A stretch of DNA of 19,371 bases, taken from an uncultured bacterium. Its GTDB lineage: Bacteria > Bacillota > Clostridia > Lachnospirales > Lachnospiraceae. The notes below the pieces were generated by a model that saw only the letters and a list, made by a program, of their open reading frames with translations, did not search any database and was not told the origin of the DNA. Position numbers and translations under genes: made by a program. The stretch spans positions 1 to 19,371 of the forward strand of contig CALFUE010000131.1 in NCBI GenBank assembly GCA_937916345.1, read 5' to 3'. Below are positions 13,061-19,371 of the stretch, in pieces. Numbering within the stretch: position 1 is the first letter of the stretch; each line of letters begins with the position of its first letter.

Positions 13061-15358
13061 TCAGATTATGTCCGGATTCTGGATCATTATAGGTATCTTC
13101 ACCGCCCGGGCCATGGTAACCAGGGAGCTGGGGTCTCCATAATAGGCGTCGGCAAGCGCCAGGGCTCGATCCACATCAGGAGAGTCGTCGTATATCCCGA
13201 AATCTTCTTTCTTGTAGTCTTCGACGATCTTTTGGTACTCCTCAAAAAGAAGGGGTCTCATGGACTCCATCGTCGCCGCTATGAGGGGATGGGGGCGCCA
13301 GAGCAGAGCCACCTGATCAGCATTCTCGCGGAACACCTGAAAGACGCTTCTTATCTTTTCAAGCATCTTTTCATCGTGAGTCAGCAGAGCGCTGACAGAA
13401 GTGTTGTAGAGCACTATCTTTTTTCTCTGTCCGTCAGGCTTCATCACCACCTTTTTCCATTTCTCAGGAAGCTCCACCTCCTTTGTGGAAAGGAGCCTCT
13501 CCAGCTTTGGCGAGGTGCCCGCCTTTATCTTTTCCTCCCAGATGTGACGGGTCTCCTCCCCCGCCATTTTAGTGAGGGCGTTGATATAGCACTGACGCAT
13601 TTTCCCGGACTGGACTATGGTCTCATCCGCGTTCACTACTCCCGGAACAGTAACAAAATGGGACATTGACTCCACCGCGCACCTGTTGTCCGGATCGATC
13701 TCATCCAGCACAAAGTACGGGATGTAAACCAGCTTATCTGTATATTTCTTTAATTCCTTTGAATAGAAGGCAGGATGAACACTGGTGACATAATTGCAGT
13801 CATCATAGGGATTGTGAATATATATCTCGTCCGGATGGCGACCCGCGAAATCATATTTCCGAAAATCCGTCACCTCGACATAGTCGGGATAGCAATCCGC
13901 CTCCAGATGCATGGTACGCAGGGATCCGTCGGGATTTTTGTCATAGTAGGGAATAGGGATCACGAAGGTGTCCACTGAAGGGTCATCCTTCATCCTCTTC
14001 CAAACACTCTCCAATGAATCCCACATAGCGGCCTTGTAGGGCAAAAAGACGACCTCTTTTTTTATCTGAATGTCATTTCTGACACTGTTTTCAATTGTTT
14101 CAAGCTGCGAATCGAGACTGTCAAAGGCGCTTAACCTCTCATCACCCTCATCCTCCGAGGCGTGAAAAAGAAGCTCGCAGTAATCCTCCAGATATTTTAC
14201 GGTGATAAAGCCCTCACCCTCGGATTCCTCTATGAGATTGCCGAGGCTTATGGCCGCGTCCTGGCAGTCCGCCAGCAGATTTCTGACCTGAGCCGTGTTT
14301 TCGATACGGCTCCTCGCCTCTGAATGAGCTTCCTTAAGCAACGGGATAAAGTTTAAGGCCTGCTCCTTAACATTTTTATTCATATATTTTCTGTCTTCGA
14401 AATCAGCGATATCGCTTTCTTCAAAATAATATTTATAAGGGAGACGCGAATTCGGCATACCGCTCTCGACTATTCGCTCCATCCCTGCGTAATTCGGAAA
14501 ATCGTGGCTGCCTCCGCCATGCTCAAGCCTGATAAAATCGCCGTATTCTATTTTCAGCACTTCCTCGTATCCCGCGGGGCAAAGCAGCGTGGTATTTTCG
14601 AAAGGCATCCGCAGAGTATCGTCAAACAGTGCGATGTCATAGACATGGTTGTCATGATCGATCCAAAAGGGCATGAGTGCCACCTGATCAGCTTCCGAGC
14701 GCCGGTATATCTTGAAGAGTCCGACACCGAGCTCCATGATCTGAGGCTTTAACGGGGCATTCATATCTATGCTCGCACCGGTGAGTTCCAAAACACGCGC
14801 CAGTTCCATCGCTGTGTCATCCGAAATATTATTGTCCAGATCCGGTCTCTTCGCGCAGTCAATGACGAATTTCGCCAGATTTTTTCTGATGTATTCCTGC
14901 CCGGAATCCCTGGAGAGATAATCCAGCACGAATATATCAATACCGGTGGGATAAGGAAAGCCATGGTATTTGCGGAGCCACCCTGGATCATTTCGATAGC
15001 GCTCTCCGTTTGAGATCCGAAGGAGCAGCTCGCCAAAACCCGGTGTACGGTAATCCTTTGCGGTGTAGCCCTCGGGCAGCATGGATAAGCAGTTGCTCAC
15101 AAACCACTCGTAATCATCCCGCAGCATGCAGAAATCCACATCGTCATCCCAGGGTATAAAACCCTCGTGACGGACAGCGCCAAGCAGTGTGCCGCAGTCC
15201 GCAAAAAGCCTCAACCCGCAGGATTCCGCGACGCGCTCAACCTCCTTTGCGACCTCGAGCTGGGCAGCCCAAGAACACTTGCGCAGCGAATCGACATAGT
15301 AGCCGCAGCGCACCTCATCATAAAACCATTCGTCGTCAAAATGCAAAAGAGGTTCCAT
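13061..15358 (-). CDS. LicD-family / glycerophosphotransferase-like fusion protein
   Basis: A 765-residue cytoplasmic protein with two recognisable parts. Residues about 35-285 are a LicD-type nucleotidyltransferase-fold domain, with the signature ADCGTLLGAVRHEGFIPWDD at 53-72 and the acidic DDDVD (71-75) for metal and substrate. LicD proteins transfer phosphocholine or related groups to cell-surface polymers. An acidic helical linker (about 320-430) leads to a C-terminal half (about 433-765) like the GT-B-fold CDP-glycerol:glycerophosphotransferases, with VVFLPYKAAMWDSLESVW, IHNPYDDCNYVTSVHP, WRPHP (687-691) and DAYYGD (737-742). A role in building or decorating a teichoic-acid-like or capsular polymer is inferred. 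The start is 3 nt past the stop of the preceding gene and lacks a clear ribosome site, suggesting coupling. Confidence 0.87.
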   Translation of the reverse strand: MEPLLHFDDEWFYDEVRCGYYVDSLRKCSWAAQLEVAKEVERVAESCGLRLFADCGTLLGAVRHEGFIPWDDDVDFCMLRDDYEWFVSNCLSMLPEGYTAKDYRTPGFGELLLRISNGERYRNDPGWLRKYHGFPYPTGIDIFVLDYLSRDSGQEYIRKNLAKFVIDCAKRPDLDNNISDDTAMELARVLELTGASIDMNAPLKPQIMELGVGLFKIYRRSEADQVALMPFWIDHDNHVYDIALFDDTLRMPFENTTLLCPAGYEEVLKIEYGDFIRLEHGGGSHDFPNYAGMERIVESGMPNSRLPYKYYFEESDIADFEDRKYMNKNVKEQALNFIPLLKEAHSEARSRIENTAQVRNLLADCQDAAISLGNLIEESEGEGFITVKYLEDYCELLFHASEDEGDERLSAFDSLDSQLETIENSVRNDIQIKKEVVFLPYKAAMWDSLESVWKRMKDDPSVDTFVIPIPYYDKNPDGSLRTMHLEADCYPDYVEVTDFRKYDFAGRHPDEIYIHNPYDDCNYVTSVHPAFYSKELKKYTDKLVYIPYFVLDEIDPDNRCAVESMSHFVTVPGVVNADETIVQSGKMRQCYINALTKMAGEETRHIWEEKIKAGTSPKLERLLSTKEVELPEKWKKVVMKPDGQRKKIVLYNTSVSALLTHDEKMLEKIRSVFQVFRENADQVALLWRPHPLIAATMESMRPLLFEEYQKIVEDYKKEDFGIYDDSPDVDRALALADAYYGDPSSLVTMARAVKIPIMIQNPDII

Positions 15359-15361
15359 AAT

Positions 15362-15775
15362 TTAATCTACGATATCGATATTCTGAAGCATGACAGGCTT
15401 TCCCGCCTCGCGAAAGCACTGCGCTATGAAGCTGCCGTCGCCGTAGTACGCGTCGCAGGTATCGATAAGCTCCCGCTCCGTATCGGTAAGCTTTGGTCGG
15501 ACATGGGGGTAGGGCTCGTGATCCTTCGTGTCGACGGGAAGGTTGGTCTTTACCACTGATATTTCACAGGTGTCAAAGATCTGTTCCATTTCCCGCCGGA
15601 CATCCCTGCTCACATGTGTGAGGAACTCATCCATATACGGATCGATGTACCAGCATACTTCTATATTGTTTTTGTTTTCAGAAAAGACATCCATCACACA
15701 GCGGAGCTTTCTGACGGTCTTCTCTCCTCCGGAGTAGAGAACACCTGCACTTAGATAATAAAGCAGCTTTTTCAT
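15362..15775 (-). CDS. Small paralogue of the C-terminal lobe of the LicD fusion protein
   Basis: A 137-residue protein with no recognised named family. It aligns over its full length with residues 646-765 of the next gene's product: both start KK(I/L)(V/L)LY, share the V.F.EN pattern, and end with DAYYGD followed by P(V/I)M(L/I)QN.DI. It is thus a free-standing version of the second lobe of a GT-B-like domain. The RPHP of the large protein is replaced by IDPY (44-47), so a catalytic role is doubtful; a regulatory, partner or vestigial role is possible. Its own ribosome site is weak (AAAGAAAAG). It is the first gene of a two-gene unit with a long structured leader. Confidence 0.72.
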   Translation of the reverse strand: MKKLLYYLSAGVLYSGGEKTVRKLRCVMDVFSENKNNIEVCWYIDPYMDEFLTHVSRDVRREMEQIFDTCEISVVKTNLPVDTKDHEPYPHVRPKLTDTERELIDTCDAYYGDGSFIAQCFREAGKPVMLQNIDIVD

Positions 15776-15793
15776 AACTTTTCTTTATATAAA

Positions 15794-15832
15794 GATACAA
15801 TGATGCGATGGTCAAAAGGTATTTTGCCCCCG
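15794..15832. repeat. 39-bp dispersed repeat, copy 1
   Basis: This copy matches 15985-16023 at 33 of 39 positions in the same orientation. The best-conserved core is GGTCAAAAGGTATTTTGCC followed by CCCG, with one mismatch in 23. The copy lies in the leader of the small LicD-associated gene, antisense to that transcript. Flanking bases allow an ATGGTC/GACCAT stem (15808-15813 with 15832-15837) and an inner AAAA/TTTT stem. Confidence 0.85.
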
Positions 15833-15835
15833 ACC

Positions 15836-15881
15836 ATGATACGCAGCACGCACACGTTGTGTGCAATGTGCCTTGTATCAT
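15836..15881. repeat. 46-nt imperfect palindrome in the LicD-unit leader
   Basis: Three stem segments face each other: ATGATAC/GTATCAT (15836-15842 with 15875-15881), GCAC/GTGC (15846-15849 with 15868-15871) and GCACAC/GTGTGC (15850-15855 with 15859-15864). The apical loop is GTT. That makes 17 base pairs with small internal loops. It starts directly beyond the -10 box of the minus-strand promoter, so the transcript would begin with this hairpin. As DNA it could also be a dyad operator. No T run follows on either strand. Confidence 0.75.
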
Positions 15882-15910
15882 ATATTACTACCCAGGGTTC
15901 TGAATGTCAA
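15882..15910 (-). promoter_or_regulatory. Promoter of the small gene/LicD unit
   Basis: Minus-strand TTGACA (15905-15910, 6/6) with TAATAT (15882-15887, 4/6) and a 17-bp spacer. A start near 15875 would give a leader of about 100 nt containing the 46-nt palindrome and repeat copy 1. A weaker alternative exists at TTGACC (15809-15814) with TATATA, 18 bp apart. Confidence 0.6.
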
Positions 15911-15963
15911 TTATTCCAATTTATCAGCAACAGCCTCATACATGATTTACCTGTCAAAAGAAT

Positions 15964-15992
15964 TAGACATCAATAACTAAACCTGATATAAT
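15964..15992 (+). promoter_or_regulatory. Promoter of the HD-GYP/carboxypeptidase unit
   Basis: Plus-strand TAGACA (15964-15969, 5/6) and TATAAT (15987-15992, 6/6) with a 17-bp spacer and a TGA extended -10 at 15984-15986. A start near 15999 is expected, about 70 nt before the ATG. The -10 box is itself the left end of repeat copy 2. Confidence 0.82.
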
Positions 15993-16023
15993 GATGTCGG
16001 GGTCAAGAGGTATTTTGCCCCCG
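15985..16023. repeat. 39-bp dispersed repeat, copy 2, with overlapping leader hairpins
   Basis: This is the direct-repeat partner of 15794-15832 and spans the -10 box and the start of the HD-GYP transcript. In RNA it can pair CGGGG (15998-16002) with CCCCG (16019-16023). An alternative stem, CGGGTC (16022-16027) with GACCCG (16037-16042), shares two bases with it, so the two are mutually exclusive at full length. The Shine-Dalgarno of the gene follows at 16055-16060. Confidence 0.8.
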
Positions 16024-16068
16024 GGTCTGAGACAATGACCCGTTATTCATAAAAAGGGGACGATTACC

Positions 16069-17991
16069 ATGTGGGACAAAAGAGAGTATGAGGCTTATAT
16101 CAAGCGGATATCGGAAATTCGGGCGCTTTCCACCCCTTCGCTTTCCGATATCAATGATGCTGACGAATACCGCGAACGTCTTCGCTCCAACTTTATCCGG
16201 ATCGGAGAATTGGCTACGGAAAACCGGAGGTTTCTGGACACCAGGCTGTTTCCAATCTTAAACTCAGAGGAAGCCATCGACGATGAGGACAAGAAAAATC
16301 TGAATGATTTTTCCTCGAACCTGATAAATGCGGAAAACTGTGAAAACCTGGATCTTTCCATCGCAGCCATGATCTCTGAAAGGCTGACTTCGGATGCCGG
16401 GAAAAGTAAAGATTTTGAGGGCTGGATCTGTCAGCTGGACAGCCAGATCGAGATCTGCTATGAGCTGATGGCCATGACAAACCGGATCCATTCCTATCCG
16501 AACATCTCGGAACATTATCGCAGCAAGGGATTCGCTATTGGAAGGACTTTCATGAAGTATCTGGACAAAGACGCATTTTTGCAGGTGAAGGATATCGAAC
16601 TACGGGAAATGATCCTGACAAATGTCCGATATAGTGTTTCGTTCTATGACGGAGCCTATGGGGACGCAGAGAAAAACAAGCAGCAGATCACCCAGCTGGA
16701 GGAGCTGTACCGGACAGCCCATGATCCCTTTTACAGGAACGCTGTGGGTGAGGATTTTGACTGGATCTACTATATGTTTCGGTTGTTTCAGTATTATGTG
16801 CTGGCCACGGAAAATAATAATGCGGCAGGATTTTGCAGGGAACAGTTGGAGCTGCTCTATCAGCGGACACTGGAAATGATGGATTTCTGGGAGGAAAACG
16901 AAAAATATATCGAGGAAGAACTCTCCGAGACCGAGGACAGGGCGATTGTGGATCTCGCGTTTGCCAGAAACAGTTATCTCGCGGGTCGGATGACCCGGGA
17001 GGAATACTTTGAAAAGCTTTTGAAGATCTATGATAACCGTGGCGTGCATAGCTATGGCTCCGGAGAATATTATACAAATATGTGTGTTCCGGTGGAAATG
17101 ATTGCATTGGTCGAGCCGGAGCATATAACAGCAAAGGAAAGGAAGTGGCTGTACAGTTTGTATCAGAATTGCCTGTCTTATGCGTTCTATATGCCGAATA
17201 ACGGCAGTATGATCGAGTTTGTAGACTACTTTTACAAAATCATTGACAACTTTGTGGAAATTCCGGAAGGCATGACCTTTGAGGAAATGATGCTGCAAAG
17301 TTTTGCGGCACTGCATCCGCCCACCTATGTGCATACACAGATGGTGGCAAAGATCACGGAATGCCTGTGTACGCATCTGGTACGGCTGATGCCGGAGAAA
17401 CTGATGGGTGTTCTGGATACAAAGTCCGCCGGGGAGGTTCAATTAAAACAGAAGGAAATCACAGAGTTTGCCTATCATGCGGCGCTCTGCCATGACTGCG
17501 GCAAACTCAGCATCATCGATACCGTTTTTATCTATGGCCGCCGGCTTATGGATACAGAGTTTGATCTGATTAAAACACATCCAAAGACAGGCTATGATCT
17601 GCTGACGCGCCACCTTTCCACCAGGGCCTATGCGGATGTGGCGTTGGGTCATCATCGCTGGCATGACGATTCCCGGGGGTATCCCGAGGATTTTAAGACC
17701 ATAGAAAGTCCGGTCAAGGGCGTAATCGATCTGGTGCTTTGTGCAGACTGTCTGGACGCGGCCACGGACACTGTAGGACGAAGCTATAACAAGGGGAAAA
17801 CCGTGGACGAATTCATGGGGGAGCTTTCCGAGGGCAGCGGTACACGCTACGCTGCATGGCTTTTGGAGCTTTTTCAGGATGAGGCTGTGAAACGGGATAT
17901 GGAGAAGCTTCTGAAGGAAGAACGGAAAAAGCAGTATGAGGATATCTACTATCTGCTGCGGGACATCTCGCTTCGGGCGGAAACCGGATAA
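16069..17991 (+). CDS. HD-GYP-type metal-dependent phosphohydrolase with helical N-terminal domain
   Basis: A 640-residue soluble protein. The C-terminal part (about 415-600) has the HD-GYP pattern: His422, His475-Asp476 (CHDCGKL), His504 in THPKTGYDLL, His528-His529 followed by RGYP (536-539), and Asp560 in CADCLDAATD. Such domains usually hydrolyse cyclic di-GMP. The GYP segment is variant: the usual HHE..DG.GYP is HHRWHDDSRGYP, one residue longer and without the Glu, while all metal ligands remain. The first 400 residues are aromatic- and Glu-rich, look mainly helical, and match no sensor domain I can name. There are no membrane segments. AAAAGGGGA (16052-16060) serves as the ribosome site. 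The carboxypeptidase gene follows by 14 nt, so they probably form an operon. Confidence 0.85.
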   Translation: MWDKREYEAYIKRISEIRALSTPSLSDINDADEYRERLRSNFIRIGELATENRRFLDTRLFPILNSEEAIDDEDKKNLNDFSSNLINAENCENLDLSIAAMISERLTSDAGKSKDFEGWICQLDSQIEICYELMAMTNRIHSYPNISEHYRSKGFAIGRTFMKYLDKDAFLQVKDIELREMILTNVRYSVSFYDGAYGDAEKNKQQITQLEELYRTAHDPFYRNAVGEDFDWIYYMFRLFQYYVLATENNNAAGFCREQLELLYQRTLEMMDFWEENEKYIEEELSETEDRAIVDLAFARNSYLAGRMTREEYFEKLLKIYDNRGVHSYGSGEYYTNMCVPVEMIALVEPEHITAKERKWLYSLYQNCLSYAFYMPNNGSMIEFVDYFYKIIDNFVEIPEGMTFEEMMLQSFAALHPPTYVHTQMVAKITECLCTHLVRLMPEKLMGVLDTKSAGEVQLKQKEITEFAYHAALCHDCGKLSIIDTVFIYGRRLMDTEFDLIKTHPKTGYDLLTRHLSTRAYADVALGHHRWHDDSRGYPEDFKTIESPVKGVIDLVLCADCLDAATDTVGRSYNKGKTVDEFMGELSEGSGTRYAAWLLELFQDEAVKRDMEKLLKEERKKQYEDIYYLLRDISLRAETG

Positions 17992-18005
17992 AAGGGGGAA
18001 TAGTT

Positions 18006-19371
18006 ATGTTTGAACCGGAATTGGAAGAACTCCACGCTCTTCTGGCGCAGGAAGAAAAGTTTTTGCACGCTGTAAGAGTGATGGAGTATGATATGCAGAC
18101 CGTGTGCCCGCCAGAAGGCACAGACGATGCAGGGGATGTGATAACACTTCTTTCCGAGGAGGCTTATCGCATCCGAAAACAGGAGCGCTTTTCGGAACTT
18201 GTAACCAGCCTGTACCCGGAACGGATGCAGTTTCGACCGGGGAATCGTGTGCTCTTAGAGACGCTGCACAAAAAGCAGCTTAAGGAGCGAAACATGTCTG
18301 CAGAACAGTTCCGCCATTTTGACGAGGTGAACCATAAGGCTTATACTGCATGGCTGGAAGCCAGAGAAAAGAAAGACTACAAATTTTTTCAGGAGGCTCT
18401 GGCGAAGCGAATCAAAGCAGAAAAGCAGCGGGTCTCATTATATGTGCCGGATGCCATTTTCCCGGAAGGGCTGTATGACCGGATGCTCGATGACTATGAA
18501 CCGGGTCTGACTGTTGAGGTCATGGATCGGCTATTCTCCGAGAGCATTCCTGCTTTGCAGAAGCTTCTTCCAAAGGCACTCGAGAGATCTGCCGGAGCAC
18601 GCAGAGATTTTTTATCCATAGAAGTGACGGATGAACAACAACGCCAAATGACGGAGTACCTTTTGGATCTTCTATGCTTTGATCGCAGCCGCGGCACCTG
18701 GGGAATGTCTGTTCATCCTTTCTCAGATTGTATAGGACCGAAGGATGTGCGATTGACCACATATTTTGATCCACAAAGTTTCACCTCGAACATATACTCC
18801 GTGATCCACGAATGCGGTCATTCCCTCTTTGACCAGAATCAGCCAGCAAAAGACCATGAGTATCATATTACAGGAAACAAGACCATGGGGCAGCATGAAA
18901 CCATCTCCAGGTTCTATGAAAATATTCTGGGGCGTTCACGGGCGTTTATTCATCTGATCTATCCAAAGGTCTGTGAGATCTTCCCGCAGGTCATGAAGGA
19001 TGTGAGCGAGGAGGAGCTGTACCTTGGCGTAAATCTGGCAGAGCCTTCTCTGATCCGGATGGATGCGGATGAGGTGACCTATACACTGCATATTGTCATC
19101 CGGTACGAGATCGAAAAAGAACTGGTCAACGGAACCGTTTCGGCAAAGGATGTGCCAAAACTTTGGAATGAAAAGTACAGGGAGTATTTGGGAGTGGTGC
19201 CTAAAAATGATGCGGAGGGCGCACTGCAGGACAATCACTGGACAGAAAACTTCGGCTATTTCCCAACCTACGCCATCGGAAACTTTTACAATGCCATGTA
19301 TCTAAAAGAGATGCAAAAGGAATTTGATCCGTTTGCGGCGGTGGCCGAGGGAGATTTTATCAAAATCCGGA
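18006..19371 (+). CDS. M32-family metallocarboxypeptidase (3' end outside the window)
   Basis: The reading frame is open from ATG 18006 to the window edge, giving 455 residues; the family is about 500 long, so roughly 45 are missing. It is a zinc carboxypeptidase of family M32 (thermostable carboxypeptidase Taq type). The zinc site is HECGH (268-272) with Glu298 in MGQHETISRFYEN. The family segments RMDADEVTYTLHIVIRYEIE and NFGYFPTYAIGN are also present. It should remove C-terminal residues from peptides in the cytoplasm; no signal peptide is present. The start is supported by GGGGG at 17994-17998. Placement 14 nt after the HD-GYP gene suggests co-transcription, though no direct link between the two activities is known to me. 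Confidence 0.93.
   Translation, partial: MFEPELEELHALLAQEEKFLHAVRVMEYDMQTVCPPEGTDDAGDVITLLSEEAYRIRKQERFSELVTSLYPERMQFRPGNRVLLETLHKKQLKERNMSAEQFRHFDEVNHKAYTAWLEAREKKDYKFFQEALAKRIKAEKQRVSLYVPDAIFPEGLYDRMLDDYEPGLTVEVMDRLFSESIPALQKLLPKALERSAGARRDFLSIEVTDEQQRQMTEYLLDLLCFDRSRGTWGMSVHPFSDCIGPKDVRLTTYFDPQSFTSNIYSVIHECGHSLFDQNQPAKDHEYHITGNKTMGQHETISRFYENILGRSRAFIHLIYPKVCEIFPQVMKDVSEEELYLGVNLAEPSLIRMDADEVTYTLHIVIRYEIEKELVNGTVSAKDVPKLWNEKYREYLGVVPKNDAEGALQDNHWTENFGYFPTYAIGNFYNAMYLKEMQKEFDPFAAVAEGDFIKIR

Noticed and set aside
15794..16023. Region between the 39-bp repeats as an insertion element with target duplication
   Set aside because: The intervening ~150 bp contains two promoters and no transposase or terminal inverted repeats, and the repeats are too long and too diverged to be target-site duplications.
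16600..17442. 280-codon minus-strand frame inside the HD-GYP gene
   Set aside because: It lies wholly within a gene whose other strand carries the HD-GYP metal ligands and a good promoter; its translation is His-rich and featureless.

Overview
The window looks like chromosomal DNA from a low- to mid-GC Firmicute, most likely a Lachnospiraceae (Butyrivibrio/Roseburia-type) anaerobe. The evidence is the Gram-positive-type S12 with its extended N-terminus, strong AGGAGG Shine-Dalgarno sites, sigma-A-type promoters close to consensus, a ferredoxin-dependent 2-oxoacid oxidoreductase, and a LicD/glycerophosphotransferase-like fusion. Family placement is by resemblance only; no search was run.

Layout. 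(1) 1-4830, minus strand: the str operon rpsL-rpsG-fusA-tuf. It starts at a perfect-consensus promoter (4802-4830), tuf has a second strong promoter (1406-1434), and a GNRA-loop intrinsic terminator lies at the window edge. (2) 4827-5681: a divergent PPP-family metallophosphoesterase with its own promoter; its stop codon lies inside the str -35 box. (3) 5709-9655: a lipoprotein solute-binding protein followed by the four subunits of a pyruvate/2-oxoacid:ferredoxin oxidoreductase (gamma-delta-alpha-beta), apparently one operon from one extended -10 promoter. The binding protein looks circularly permuted. (4) 9657-13054: ABC ATPase, ABC exporter permease and a beta-class DNA methyltransferase with overlapping or nearly abutting genes. 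(5) 13061-15910: a small protein and a large LicD plus GT-B-like fusion protein; the small protein is a paralogue of the fusion's C-terminal lobe. (6) 15776-16068: a structured divergent intergenic region with a long hairpin and two copies of a 39-bp repeat. (7) 16069-19371, plus strand: an HD-GYP-type protein and an M32 carboxypeptidase cut by the window end.

The gene units are mostly independent: translation machinery, envelope polymer decoration, export, fermentative redox metabolism and a signalling hydrolase/peptidase pair. I found no CRISPR array, tRNA, rRNA, transposase or phage gene. No clear multi-gene novel defence or mobile system is visible. The strongest unusual signals are the permuted binding protein, the duplicated C-terminal module beside the LicD fusion, the repeat-bearing divergent leaders, and the variant metallophosphoesterase.
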